A DNA stretch of 32,716 nucleotides, from NCBI GenBank assembly GCA_946481275.1, contig CAMLMV010000060.1, forward strand, positions 1 through 32,716, given 5' to 3'. The position numbers were made by a program, and so were the translations under genes. A model generated the notes under the pieces. It saw nothing but the letters and a program-made list of their open reading frames with translations, did no database searches and was not told where the DNA came from. Shown here one piece after another: positions 1-8,069 of the stretch (the stretch's first letter is position 1; each line of letters begins with the position of its first letter). This stretch comes from an uncultured Massilia sp. Its GTDB lineage: Bacteria > Pseudomonadota > Gammaproteobacteria > Burkholderiales > Burkholderiaceae.

Positions 1-15
1 AGGCTAGTTATTAAG

Positions 16-50
16 AAAAGCCCGCTCAGTATGCACTGAGCGGGCTTTTT
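16..50. terminator. Bidirectional Rho-independent terminator
   Basis: A perfect 15-bp stem (16-30 with 35-49) closes a 4-nt loop (ATGC). The stem is GC-rich in its middle and A-rich/T-rich at its base, so a T run follows the hairpin on both strands. It probably ends a gene left of the window on the plus strand and stops transcription leaving 282 on the minus strand. Confidence 0.85.
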
Positions 51-281
51 GCTTTTCTACGACAAAAATGCCGAGGATTGAGCGCATGTCCTGCTCGACC
101 CAGCGGGTACGTCCGTACGAACTGGCGAGCGGTAACATGCAGGCGGGAGCGAGCATCGGCGTGGCCCTGCAGTTGCCGTATGAACTGCAGGACCCTGTCC
201 ACCTGCCGGCACGCGCCGACAAGGCCGCGTCGCGCCGGTGGCGGAAGCGCTCGAGCGGAAAGCGTCCTGATCGGGTGGGCG

Positions 282-620
282 TCAGACGCCCCAGAGCACG
301 TCGGTCTGCTGGTCGCGCGAGGCGCGCAGCATTTCCAGCAGCGGGAACGCGCGGGTCGAGAAGGTCACGGTCTCGATCGGTTCGTGTTCCGCGTCTTCAT
401 CGCCTTGATGGGCCTTGACGTCCTGTTCCATCTCGTCCGTCGCCTGGTGCTTCCGGCTTTCTTCGATCTCGTTTTCCAGCAGTTTGACGGCTTGCGTCGC
501 TTCCTGGGCGGTAATGACACCGCGGTCACTGTCCTTGTGCAAGAGGTCCAGGATCCGTTTGGCGTGGTCCTGGTACATCATGACGTTCGGATAAGCCTTG
601 GATTTAAAGGTGATTAACAT
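282..620 (-). CDS. DUF1840 domain-containing protein
   Basis: This 112-residue protein begins MLITFKSKAYPNVMMYQDHA, the recognisable start of the DUF1840 family of small proteobacterial proteins of unknown function. An acidic, charged middle (about residues 45-82, rich in E, D, H and Q) separates the N-terminal block from a conserved-looking tail (TFSTRAFPLLEMLRAS). There is no signal peptide or membrane segment, so it is probably cytosolic. The ATG at 620 has only a weak purine-rich stretch (GAGAC) upstream. The gene lies 70 bp downstream of the ABC permease on the same strand and could be co-transcribed with it; the terminator at 16-50 is the next downstream signal. The family assignment is from recognition; no function is claimed. 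Confidence 0.85.
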   Translation of the reverse strand: MLITFKSKAYPNVMMYQDHAKRILDLLHKDSDRGVITAQEATQAVKLLENEIEESRKHQATDEMEQDVKAHQGDEDAEHEPIETVTFSTRAFPLLEMLRASRDQQTDVLWGV

Positions 621-690
621 AGTTGTCTCATTCTATTGTGAGTATCCCAACGATATCACGAGTCGCGCCTGGAGGTCAGTGGGCTACCTC

Positions 691-2226
691 TCACACCGGG
701 CGCCGCCGCAGCATGCGGGCGAGCAGCAGCACGAGCAAGCCCGCCGTCAGGGCCGCCGCGGATGCCCACAGCATCCAGCCTGCGCCTTCCGTGGCGAGCG
801 CAACCAGCAGCCAGCCGAGCCCGCCCCAGCACAGGCTGCTGACCAGTTCCAGCATCGTGCACAGGAAATTTTCCTTGCCGCGCGTCTTGAAATCGCTGCG
901 CGAGGCGGGACGGCCCGTCCACTGCACGATCAGGCCGGCGCTGAGCACGGCCGCGCTGACCGTGAACGCGACGAGCAGGCCCGTCAACGGCGTGCGCACG
1001 ACGAGCCACAGCAGCGGCAGCGCGACGAGCAGCAGGGCCGGCATCGTGGCAGCCGCCAGCTTGGCCAGCTGGAGCGTGCGGCGCGGTGCCGGCGCGGACA
1101 GGAGCAGGTCCGGCGCATCCTCGGCCGAGATCACGATCCATGCCAGGCTGCCCGTCAGCGAACTGCACAGCAGCGTGAGGCCGGCGCCCAGCGCGGGACC
1201 CGCCGAGTCGCCGCGCAGGATCAGGAACAGTAGCGGCACGAGATAGATCAGCTGCAGCAAGACCTGGGCGATCAGGTGCGGGTCGCGCGCGATCAGGCGC
1301 CATTCCTTGATGACGACCGTGTCGAACAGGCTGCCGCGGAAACGGAAGCGCAGCGCGCCGGCAGGGCGGGCACGCACGCGGCCCATGCCGGCCGCCTGTT
1401 GCAGGCCATGGACGAAGAAGCGGTGCGTGCGGGCCAGGGTCAGGACGAACGCGAGCCCCGCCAGCAGGACGGCGACCAAGAGCGGCAGCGGCGCGCCGAG
1501 GACGGCGCGGCCCGGCAGCCACAACGCGCTGTCCGGCCCGAACAGGGACTGGTGCGTCATCATCTCCATGACGCGCGGCCCCATGTTCCCGTCATGGCGC
1601 ATGAAGTTAGACGACTGCGACAGCAGGAAGATCAGCGCGCCCGCGATCGCGCCCAGCACCTGCGCCACCACGCGCGTGCGGCGCGCGCCGAGCACGCGCA
1701 CGAGGCCGAGGGTCAGCAGCATGCCGGCGCAGGCCATCAGCGTCGCGCAGGAAAAGATCGTCACGTACAGCCCGAGCCAGCCCGGATGGCCCAGCACCAG
1801 CGCGACGTTGGCGAACGGGCCGGCCAGGTACACGTAAGGCAGGGCGGTGGCGGCCGCGATGCCGAGCAGGCGCACGGCGAAGATGCTGCGCGAGGGCAGG
1901 GGCGACGACAGCAGCAGATCGAGGTCGCCGCGTTCGAACAGCGCCAGCACGCAGGCCCGCAGGCTGCTCGACAGCATGAAGGTCGAACATACGACCACCA
2001 CGAGGCTGATGGGGATGGCCAGCAGTGGATCGCCCCTGCCTCCGGGGCCCAAGGCATGCAGCATCGCGAACGCGATCAGGTGCAGCCCGATGAATCCGAC
2101 CGCCCAGACGGCGATACTGCCCCAGCCGGGACGGCGTTTGCCGCCCTTGTTGATGGCCGCGCCATACCAGGCCAGGCGCAGTTCGTGGCCCAGCAGCCAG
2201 CGGATGCTTCCCGGCGCGGCACTCAC
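691..2226 (-). CDS. ABC transporter permease (ABC-2-like)
   Basis: A 511-residue integral membrane protein with roughly ten to twelve hydrophobic stretches, including two near the N-terminus (VGFIGLHLIAFAML, LLAIPISLVVVV) and several at the C-terminus, ending in an Arg-rich tail. The frame is open further upstream to 2646, but that part is out-of-frame shadow of the ATPase gene. The real start is the GTG at 2226, which overlaps the ATPase stop as GTGA, a classic translational coupling. The adjacent ATP-binding subunit implies a two-gene ABC exporter. The substrate cannot be read from sequence. Polar loops (LFERGDLDLLLSSPLPSR, KEWRLIARDPHLIAQ) resemble permeases of multidrug- or antibiotic-type exporters. 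Confidence 0.85.
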   Translation of the reverse strand: MSAAPGSIRWLLGHELRLAWYGAAINKGGKRRPGWGSIAVWAVGFIGLHLIAFAMLHALGPGGRGDPLLAIPISLVVVVCSTFMLSSSLRACVLALFERGDLDLLLSSPLPSRSIFAVRLLGIAAATALPYVYLAGPFANVALVLGHPGWLGLYVTIFSCATLMACAGMLLTLGLVRVLGARRTRVVAQVLGAIAGALIFLLSQSSNFMRHDGNMGPRVMEMMTHQSLFGPDSALWLPGRAVLGAPLPLLVAVLLAGLAFVLTLARTHRFFVHGLQQAAGMGRVRARPAGALRFRFRGSLFDTVVIKEWRLIARDPHLIAQVLLQLIYLVPLLFLILRGDSAGPALGAGLTLLCSSLTGSLAWIVISAEDAPDLLLSAPAPRRTLQLAKLAAATMPALLLVALPLLWLVVRTPLTGLLVAFTVSAAVLSAGLIVQWTGRPASRSDFKTRGKENFLCTMLELVSSLCWGGLGWLLVALATEGAGWMLWASAAALTAGLLVLLLARMLRRRPV

Positions 2227-2963
2227 CCTGGCTGCCCTTCGGTCAGGTGCAGGAACACGTCTTCCAGGCTGCCGCCCTGCGTGCGGTCGCGCAGTTCGGC
2301 CAGCGTGCCCTCGGCGATCAGGCGGCCCTGGCGGATGATGCCGATGCGCTGCGCGAGGCGTTCCGCGACCTCGAGGATGTGCGTCGTCAGGATCACGGTG
2401 CCGCCTTGCTCGACGTGCGACACGAGCAGGTCTTTTACCTGGCGCGCCGCGGCGGCATCGAGGCCCGTCAGCGGTTCGTCGAGGATCAGGAGTTCGGGTT
2501 CGTGGATCAGCGCACCGGCCAGCGCCAGCTTCTGCTTCATCCCGCGCGAAAACCCTTCCGTCAGTTCGTGCGCGTGCTTCGTGAGGTCGAGCCAGTCGAG
2601 CAGGCGGCGCGCACGCGGTTCCGCGTCCTGCGCGCGGATGCCCCACAGGCCCGCGACGAATTCCAGGTATTCCGTCGGCTTCAGTTTCCCGTACAGCAGC
2701 GGGTCGTCCGGCAGATAGGCCATGCCGCGCTTGGCGCCCGCGGGATCGCGTGCCAGGTCGATGCCGAGTACCTCGACGTCGCCGGCGTCCGGGGCCAGCA
2801 GGCCGGTCACCATGCGCAACGTCGTCGTCTTGCCGGCGCCGTTGGGGCCCAGCAGCGCGTACAGCTCGCCGCGCCGCACGGTCAGGTCGAGGCCGTCGAC
2901 GGCGGGACGGCCGAAGGATTTGCGCAGGCCGGACAGGCGCAGGGCAGGGGTGTCGCTCATCAT
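2223..2963 (-). CDS. ABC transporter ATP-binding protein
   Basis: A 246-residue nucleotide-binding subunit with the full ATPase motif set: Walker A GPNGAGKT (39-46), signature FSRGMKQK (138-145, a variant of LSGGQ typical of ABC-2 exporter ATPases), Walker B LLILDEP (158-164), D-loop GLD and switch histidine in TTH (195). It would hydrolyse ATP at the cytoplasmic face to drive the adjacent permease. The frame is open to 3020, but tandem ATG codons at 2963 and 2960 precede the conserved domain and lie 1 bp after the lipoprotein stop (TGAcATG), so 2963 is chosen. No strong Shine-Dalgarno is visible, which suggests coupling to the upstream lipoprotein gene. Its stop overlaps the permease GTG. 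Confidence 0.95.
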   Translation of the reverse strand: MMSDTPALRLSGLRKSFGRPAVDGLDLTVRRGELYALLGPNGAGKTTTLRMVTGLLAPDAGDVEVLGIDLARDPAGAKRGMAYLPDDPLLYGKLKPTEYLEFVAGLWGIRAQDAEPRARRLLDWLDLTKHAHELTEGFSRGMKQKLALAGALIHEPELLILDEPLTGLDAAAARQVKDLLVSHVEQGGTVILTTHILEVAERLAQRIGIIRQGRLIAEGTLAELRDRTQGGSLEDVFLHLTEGQPG

Positions 2964-2964
2964 G

Positions 2965-3480
2965 TCAGGGAAGTTTGAAGGACGTGAGAAATTGTTCGAC
3001 CTGTTCGGCGGGCAGCGCATCCGCGCGGCCGATCGCGATCACCTGGTAGAAGCGCTTGCCGCGCGCCTCGAAATGGCCGACGAGGTGCATCGTCGCGCCG
3101 TTGCGGGTGCCGCTGGCGTCGACGTCGCGCGTGGCGCGGTCCGAATCCGCCGTCGCCTTCTGGCTGGTGACGGTGGCGCCGATGTTGCGCACCAGCGCGA
3201 CCTGCATCGCCTCCAGCGCGGCCTGGGCGCGCGCCGCGTCCGGCGCTTCGGCCGCGCCGACGGCGAACGTCGCGCCGTCGACCTCGGCCGCCGTCATCGT
3301 CATGGCGACCTGCATGCCGTCCAGGTCGATGGTGCGCGTGAACGTCGCCGGTTTCGCCGGGAACATGACGCGGTAGGGCGCGTCCGGGCTCGCATAGTCG
3401 CGCCAGTTGTACTTGGGGGAACAGCCTGCCAGAAGGAGGCTGAGCGCGGCCACGAGGGCCGCGAAGCGTCGTCTTGTCAT
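2965..3480 (-). CDS. Putative lipoprotein, first gene of the ABC operon
   Basis: A 171-residue protein with a textbook lipoprotein signal: MTRRR, a hydrophobic core, and lipobox LLAGC with Cys20 as the acylation site. The mature part (YNWRDYASPDAPYRVMFPAKPATFTR) starts with a motif seen in small uncharacterised periplasmic lipoproteins, followed by an alpha/beta-looking domain without recognisable catalytic residues. Its stop is 1 bp from the ATPase start, so lipoprotein, ATPase and permease form one minus-strand operon. It may be an accessory envelope component of the exporter, but that is inferred only from gene order. I do not recognise a characterised family. Confidence 0.8.
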   Translation of the reverse strand: MTRRRFAALVAALSLLLAGCSPKYNWRDYASPDAPYRVMFPAKPATFTRTIDLDGMQVAMTMTAAEVDGATFAVGAAEAPDAARAQAALEAMQVALVRNIGATVTSQKATADSDRATRDVDASGTRNGATMHLVGHFEARGKRFYQVIAIGRADALPAEQVEQFLTSFKLP

Positions 3481-3507
3481 GACGACATGGTAACAGGGCC
3501 GGGCGGT

Positions 3508-4269
3508 TCAGGCGACCGGGATCGGGTTCTCCGCGATGTGCGTATTGAACTCGTTGACCAGCTTGTGCTCGCTTGGCCCCGCGTTGTTGCGCAGCGGGAC
3601 GGCGATGTCCACCAGCGCTTCTTCGCGGTCCGTCGCCAGCGCCTGCATGGTCTGCGCGATGAAGGCGTCCAGCGGCATGGCGCGCGGGTCGTCGCCTTTG
3701 TGGATCAGGTCGGTGTTGACCCACGGCGGCGCGATTTCCTGCACCGCGACGGCGGTGTCGCGCAGCATGAAGCGCAGCGACAGCGTGTACGAGTGCAGGG
3801 CGGCCTTGGTGGCCGAGTACACGGCGCTCGTGGCGATCGGCACATAGGCCAGCACCGACGTGTTGTTGATGATCGTCGCGCGCGGCTGCTTCTTCAGGTG
3901 GCCGACGAGGGCGGACGTCATGCGGACCGGGCCGAGCAGGTTAGTCTCGATGGTCGACACGGCCGTGGCGTCGTCGATGGGGCCGGACGGATCGTCGAAC
4001 GGCATGATGCCGGCGTTGTTGATCAGGACGTTCAGCGTCGGATATTCGGCGGTCAAGGCCGCGGCGGCGCGCTCGATGCTGGCCGGATCGGCGATGTCCA
4101 GCTCGACGGCGCGCATGCCCGGGTTGGCGCGCGTCACCTCGTCCAGCAGGGCCTTGCGGCGGCCGCCGATGATGACCTGGTTGCCGAGCTTGTGGAAGGC
4201 TTCCGCCAGGCCCCGGCCGATGCCCGAGGTGCCGCCGGTGATGAAGATGGTATTGTTCGTGAGTTGCAT
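3508..4269 (-). CDS. SDR family oxidoreductase
   Basis: A 253-residue classical short-chain dehydrogenase/reductase, the usual length for the family. Visible are the Rossmann nucleotide-binding motif TGGTSGIG (11-18), the structural NNAG motif (84-87), catalytic Ser138, and the active-site YxxxK pair Tyr151/Lys155 (YSATK). GGRR after the second strand suggests an NADP(H) preference. It resembles the DltE-type subgroup, whose substrates are mostly unknown. The ATG at 4269 has a good Shine-Dalgarno (GGAGA) upstream. The gene is transcribed divergently from the GlxA-type regulator at 4531 across about 260 bp, a layout that often means the regulator controls the neighbouring enzyme (inference). 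Confidence 0.92.
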   Translation of the reverse strand: MQLTNNTIFITGGTSGIGRGLAEAFHKLGNQVIIGGRRKALLDEVTRANPGMRAVELDIADPASIERAAAALTAEYPTLNVLINNAGIMPFDDPSGPIDDATAVSTIETNLLGPVRMTSALVGHLKKQPRATIINNTSVLAYVPIATSAVYSATKAALHSYTLSLRFMLRDTAVAVQEIAPPWVNTDLIHKGDDPRAMPLDAFIAQTMQALATDREEALVDIAVPLRNNAGPSEHKLVNEFNTHIAENPIPVA

Positions 4270-4530
4270 GGTGATTCTCCGTTTTCTTTATCGGGGTTTG
4301 GAAGATGTTGTCTTCTGGGATCTATGTTGGCGCAAACATGTCTGGCTCGAACGACGAATAACCCTCGAATTCGGACGGCGTGTGCGTACGCACATATATT
4401 CAGAAGCCTATCTACTTTGTCAGTTGCTTTTGGCCCGGACGGAGCGGGTGTCGTATGATTACCATCATGCACTGCAGCAGTCGCTGTGGCGCCGGGCAAT
4501 CCGGCGAACCTGATCATCACTGAGGACAAC

Positions 4531-5490
4531 ATGAAACGCAGAATCGGACTCTTGCTGCCACCCGGCTTCCAGGTCCTGGATCTCATGGCGACGACGGTCT
4601 ACGAACTGGCCAATACCTTGCTGGAAGAATCCATGTACGAAGTCACGATGCTGTCGGAGCACGGTGGCGCGATGACCAGTTCCTCGGGCATCAGCGTGCT
4701 CACGGAAGCCGTCACGCGCTACGACTACGACACCCTGCTGGTGGCGGGGCAGATGTCGCCGCGGCGTCCATCGTCGCCGGGCTTCGTCGACATCCTGCGC
4801 CAGGCCGGCGCGCAGTCGCGCCGCGTGGGCAGCATCTGCACGGGCGCCTTCCTGCTGGCGGAAGCGGGTCTGCTGGACGGCAAGCGCGCGACCACCCACT
4901 GGTCGCTGGCGCGTGACCTGCAGCGCATGTACCCGAAGGTGCGCGTCGAGGAAGACCGCATCTTCATCAACGAGGGCAAGGTCTGGACGTCGGCCGGCAT
5001 GACGGCCTGCGTCGACCTGTGCCTGGCCCTCGTCGAGAGCGACCACGGCATCGAACTGTCGCGCAACATCGCCCGCAAGCTGGTCGTCTACCACCGCCGC
5101 AGCGGCGGCCAGTCGCAGTTCTCGGCCCTGCTGGAACTGGAGCCGAAGTCCGACCGCATCCAGCAGGCGCTGTCGTACGCCAAGCGCCACCTGCGCAAGC
5201 CACTGTCCGTGGACGAGCTGGCTGAGGCGGCCAACCTGAGCACGCGCCAGTTCAGCCGCACGTTCCGCATCGAGACGGGCCAGTCGCCGGCCCGCGCGAT
5301 CGAGGTGCTGCGCGTGGAAGCGGCGCGCGCCATGATCGAGGGCAGCAATCACTCGATCGACGTCGTCGCGCGCGAGACGGGCTTTTCCGATCCCGAGCGC
5401 ATGCGCCGTGCCTTCCTGCGCGCCTTCGGCCAGCCGCCCCAGGCCATCAAGCGCGCCGCGCGCGAACAGCAGTCCACCGGCCTCGCCTGA
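4531..5490 (+). CDS. GlxA-family AraC-type transcriptional regulator
   Basis: A 319-residue regulator with an N-terminal DJ-1/PfpI-like (GATase1-like) domain (about 1-190) and a C-terminal AraC double helix-turn-helix (about 215-312; LSVDELAEAANLSTRQFSR and the second helix ETGFSDPERMRRAFLRAFG). The nucleophile-elbow region has Cys103 in SICTGAFLLAEAG; in this family the domain usually senses ligand rather than acting as a peptidase. A GTG at 4486 would add 15 residues, but the ATG at 4531 follows GAGGA by 4 nt and starts right at the conserved MKRRIGLLLPPG, so it is preferred. It is divergent from the SDR gene and upstream of the broken MFS gene, both plausible targets. Confidence 0.92.
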   Translation: MKRRIGLLLPPGFQVLDLMATTVYELANTLLEESMYEVTMLSEHGGAMTSSSGISVLTEAVTRYDYDTLLVAGQMSPRRPSSPGFVDILRQAGAQSRRVGSICTGAFLLAEAGLLDGKRATTHWSLARDLQRMYPKVRVEEDRIFINEGKVWTSAGMTACVDLCLALVESDHGIELSRNIARKLVVYHRRSGGQSQFSALLELEPKSDRIQQALSYAKRHLRKPLSVDELAEAANLSTRQFSRTFRIETGQSPARAIEVLRVEAARAMIEGSNHSIDVVARETGFSDPERMRRAFLRAFGQPPQAIKRAAREQQSTGLA

Positions 5491-5540
5491 TCCTTCGACA
5501 GGGGAGCGATGGCCTGAATCGAGGCCGATTGGTCCCACCC

Positions 5541-5594
5541 GTCGACCTCCGTTCTGAAAAGATGCCTGCATCAGGCAACCAGAACGGAGTCGAC
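5541..5594 (+). promoter_or_regulatory. Nested inverted repeat enclosing the MFS ribosome-binding site
   Basis: An outer stem pairs 5541-5556 with 5580-5594 (GTCGACCTCCGTTCTG against CAGAACGGAGTCGAC, one bulged C). Inside it a second stem pairs TGCCTG (5563-5568) with CAGGCA (5572-5577). The Shine-Dalgarno GGAG (5586-5589) of the MFS gene lies in the right outer arm, 6 nt before its ATG, so the folded RNA would hide it. It could instead be an operator for a dimeric repressor. The sequence shows the repeat; its function is inferred. Confidence 0.6.
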
Positions 5595-5595
5595 G

Positions 5596-6081
5596 ATGTC
5601 CACCGAACCCACCACCCTGCCCAAAGGCCTTTTGTATACGCTGGCGCTGGGCACCTTCGCCATCGGTACCGAAAGCTTCATGATCGCGGGCCTGCTGCCG
5701 CGCATCGCGTCCGACCTGGCCGTGACCGTGACGCAGGCCGGCCTGCTCGTGACGGTCTTCGCGCTGACCTATGCGATCGGCGGGCCGCTGCTGGCCATCT
5801 TCACGAGCGGCTGGCCGCGCCGCACCGTGCTCGTCGGCGGCATGGCCGCTTTCGCCCTCGGCAACGCGCTTGCCTACGCCAGCCATGACTACCTCGGCCT
5901 GCTCATCGCCCGCGTGCTGCTGGCGCTGACGGCCGGCCTGTACACGCCCAGCGCCAATGCCCTCGCCAGCGCCATCGCCCCGCCGGCGCAGCGGGGCCGA
6001 GCGCTGGCCATCGTCAGCGGCGGCCTGACCATCGCGATCGTCGCCGGGGTGCCGCTCGGTACGCTGCTCGGCACCCACTAG
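5596..6081 (+). pseudogene. Truncated MFS transporter (about five of twelve helices)
   Basis: The 161-residue frame matches the N-terminal part of DHA1-type major facilitator efflux proteins (YdhP/AraJ-like; FAIGTESFMIAGLLPRIA). It contains about five hydrophobic helices, including the helix-4/5 region ARVLLALTAGLYTPSANALA and RGRALAIVSGGLTIAIVAGVPLGTLLG. Full-length relatives are about 390-400 residues, so more than half is missing. It stops after GTLLGTH at a TAG, exactly where a 14-bp tandem repeat derived from the comM 3' end begins. No remainder of the MFS gene is found downstream. The reading frame is probably the remnant of a deletion and is unlikely to transport by itself. The start has GGAG 6 nt upstream but lies inside a hairpin. 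Confidence 0.75.
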
Positions 6082-6116
6082 TGGTCGCCGCTTAATGGTC
6101 GCCGCTTAATGGTCGC
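6082..6116. repeat. 14-bp tandem repeat, about 2.5 copies, at the MFS/comM junction
   Basis: The unit TGGTCGCCGCTTAA occurs at 6082-6095 and 6096-6109, and a third partial copy (TGGTCGC) runs into comM coding sequence at 6110-6116. The unit contains the complement of the comM stop codon and its last codons, so the comM tail appears to have been duplicated at the point where the MFS gene is interrupted. Confidence 0.85.
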
Positions 6117-7629
6117 GTAACCCGCGCCGGAACTGGATCGCCTCGGCCACGTGCATGGCAAGCACCGTATCGGCGCCCGCGAGATCGGCAATCGTCCGCG
6201 CCACCTTCAGCACCCGATGATAGGCGCGCGCCGACCAGTGCAGGTGCTGCATGGCGTCGCCCAGCAGCCGTTCGGCGGCGGCGTCGAGATGGCAATGGTG
6301 GTCGATCTCGCGCGTCGTCAGCTTCTGGTTGGCCTTGCCCTGGCGCGCCAGCTGGCGCGCGTGTGCCTGTGCGACGCGCGCGGCGATGACGGCGCTCGGC
6401 TCGCCGTCGGCCAGGTGCGCCATCGTGTCCGGCGTCATGGCCGCCACGGGTACCTGGATGTCGATGCGGTCGAGGAGGGGGCCGGAGATGCGGTCCTGGT
6501 AGCGCTGCACGGCGTCCGGCGTGCAGCGGCATTTGCCGGACGGGTGGCCGAGCCAGCCGCACGGGCATGGATTCATCGCGGCGATCAACTGGAAATTGGC
6601 GGGAAAGTCGGCCTGGCGCGCGGCGCGCGAGATCGTGATGGCGCCCGTTTCGAGCGGCTCGCGCAAGACTTCCAGCACCTTGCGGTCGAACTCCGGCAAC
6701 TCGTCGAGGAACAACACGCCGTGGTGGGCCAGTGAAATTTCTCCGGGCCGCGGTCCCTGGCCGCCGCCGACGAGGGCCACGCCGGAACTCGTGTGGTGCG
6801 GACTGCGGAACGGCCTTTTTTTCCACCGGTCGATGGCAAAGCTGCCCGCGAGCGACTGGATCGCGGCCGTCTCCAGCGCTTCCTCCTCGCGCAGTGGCGG
6901 CAGCAGGCCGGGGAAGCGCGACGCGAGCATGCTCTTGCCGGCGCCCGGCGGTCCGATCAGCAGCACGGAATGCAGGCCCGCGGCCGCCACTTCGAGCGCG
7001 CGCTTGACCTGCTGCTGGCCCTTGACGTCGGCGAAGTCGGGGTACACGGGCGGATCGGCGGATGGCACGGGGCGGTAGCGTGCGAGCCGCGCCTCGTCGG
7101 AGGTCGCGGCGAAGTGCGCGCACACGTCAAGCAGCGAGCGGGCGGGGTAGACGACGGCGTCCGTCACGAGGGCCGCCTCGTCCGCGTTCGCCCACGGCAG
7201 CACGAAGGCGCGCGCCGGCGCCTCGCCGGCGTGCTGGCGCAGCATGGCAAAACTCATCGCCAGCGCGCCGCGCACGGGGCGCAGCTCTCCCGACAGCGAC
7301 AGCTCGCCCGCGAATTCGTAGCCGTCCAGCGCGCCGGCCGGGATCTGGTCGGACGCGGCGAGGATGCCCAGTGCGATCGGCAGGTCGAACCGTCCGGACT
7401 CCTTGGGCAGCTCGGCCGGCGCGAGGTTGATGGTGATGCGCCGGCTCGGCACCTCGAAGCCGGAGTTCTGCAGCGCGGCGCGCACGCGGTCTTTCGATTC
7501 GCGCACCTCGGCATCCGCGAGGCCCACGATGTTCATCGCCGGCAGGCCGTTCGCCAGGTGGACTTCGACGCTGACGGCCGGTGCTTCCATGCCGGCCAGG
7601 GCGCGGCTTCTGAGGACGGCGAGGCTCAA
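6106..7629 (-). CDS. comM: ComM/YifB family Mg-chelatase-like AAA ATPase
   Basis: A 507-residue protein, normal for the family. It has an N-terminal Lon-protease-like fold (about 1-180; VEVHLANGLPAMNIVGLADAEV), a AAA+ core with Walker A GPPGAGKS (226-233) and Walker B LFLDE (306-310), a cysteine cluster (CPCGWLGHPSGKCRC, about 355-369) that probably binds zinc, and a C-terminal helical domain. ComM is known as a hexameric helicase promoting branch migration of D-loops during natural transformation and recombination. The start is a TTG at 7629, preceded by GAAGGAG at 5-nt spacing and beginning at the conserved SLAVLRSRAL. The gene's 3' end is part of the tandem repeat shared with the broken MFS gene. 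Confidence 0.95.
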   Translation of the reverse strand: MSLAVLRSRALAGMEAPAVSVEVHLANGLPAMNIVGLADAEVRESKDRVRAALQNSGFEVPSRRITINLAPAELPKESGRFDLPIALGILAASDQIPAGALDGYEFAGELSLSGELRPVRGALAMSFAMLRQHAGEAPARAFVLPWANADEAALVTDAVVYPARSLLDVCAHFAATSDEARLARYRPVPSADPPVYPDFADVKGQQQVKRALEVAAAGLHSVLLIGPPGAGKSMLASRFPGLLPPLREEEALETAAIQSLAGSFAIDRWKKRPFRSPHHTSSGVALVGGGQGPRPGEISLAHHGVLFLDELPEFDRKVLEVLREPLETGAITISRAARQADFPANFQLIAAMNPCPCGWLGHPSGKCRCTPDAVQRYQDRISGPLLDRIDIQVPVAAMTPDTMAHLADGEPSAVIAARVAQAHARQLARQGKANQKLTTREIDHHCHLDAAAERLLGDAMQHLHWSARAYHRVLKVARTIADLAGADTVLAMHVAEAIQFRRGLRDH

Positions 7630-7748
7630 GCGGGCTCCTTCGACGGTGGGCGAGGCCTCATCTTAGGCAAGCGGAGGCAATGCCTGTTGAGAGGGGACAG
7701 GCCTGTATGCCGAACTTTTTTCGCACGGGCTCTGGTAAGGTAGCGGGC

Positions 7749-8066
7749 ATGCCCCGACTGATACTTACCCTGCTTGCCCTCGCGGTCCTGTTCTGTTTGC
7801 TGTGCGGACCCGTGACGTGGGTGGCGCTGCGCCTGTGGAAGCGCGGGGATCTCGAGGCGTTCCGGCCGCTGCGAGCCGTGTGGATCGCGCAGGTGGCGCT
7901 AGCCTCTGCGCTGATCTTTGCCGCGGACAGTCTCGGGCTGACCAATCCGATGGCCTGGATGGTGGCGATCGTGTTCGCGGTCAGCCTGGGCGGGGCAGCC
8001 TTGTTCGCGCCCTGGCGGATGATGGCGCGGATGAAGGTGCGGATGAGGGTGCGCGGCCGCCCGTAG
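7749..8066 (+). CDS. Small two- or three-helix membrane protein, function unknown
   Basis: A 105-residue protein starting MPRLILTLLALAVLFCLLCG, a hydrophobic first helix. A second helix lies around WIAQVALASALIFAA and a third around AWMVAIVFAVSLGGAALF, and it ends in a very basic tail (RMMARMKVRMRVRGRP). No family was recognised. The frame is open back to 7680, with another ATG at 7707 preceded by GAGGGG; that start would add 14 residues and cannot be excluded. The chosen start gives the cleanest membrane topology. It lies between comM (divergent) and ubiK (convergent, 3 bp gap). Confidence 0.6.
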   Translation: MPRLILTLLALAVLFCLLCGPVTWVALRLWKRGDLEAFRPLRAVWIAQVALASALIFAADSLGLTNPMAWMVAIVFAVSLGGAALFAPWRMMARMKVRMRVRGRP

Positions 8067-8069
8067 GCG

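Noticed and set aside
51..281. Possible small genes between the first terminator and the DUF1840 gene (e.g. a plus frame from 68 and a minus frame 4-222)
   Set aside because: No recognisable protein, no Shine-Dalgarno, and the minus frame reads through the terminator stem. I see nothing definite in this stretch.
2227..2646. Upstream extension of the ABC permease frame to 2646
   Set aside because: It overlaps the ATPase gene and is basic and Arg-rich; the GTG at 2226 overlapping the ATPase stop is the natural start.
6793..7743. A 316-codon plus-strand frame opposite comM
   Set aside because: Antisense shadow of comM without domain features or a plausible ribosome-binding site.
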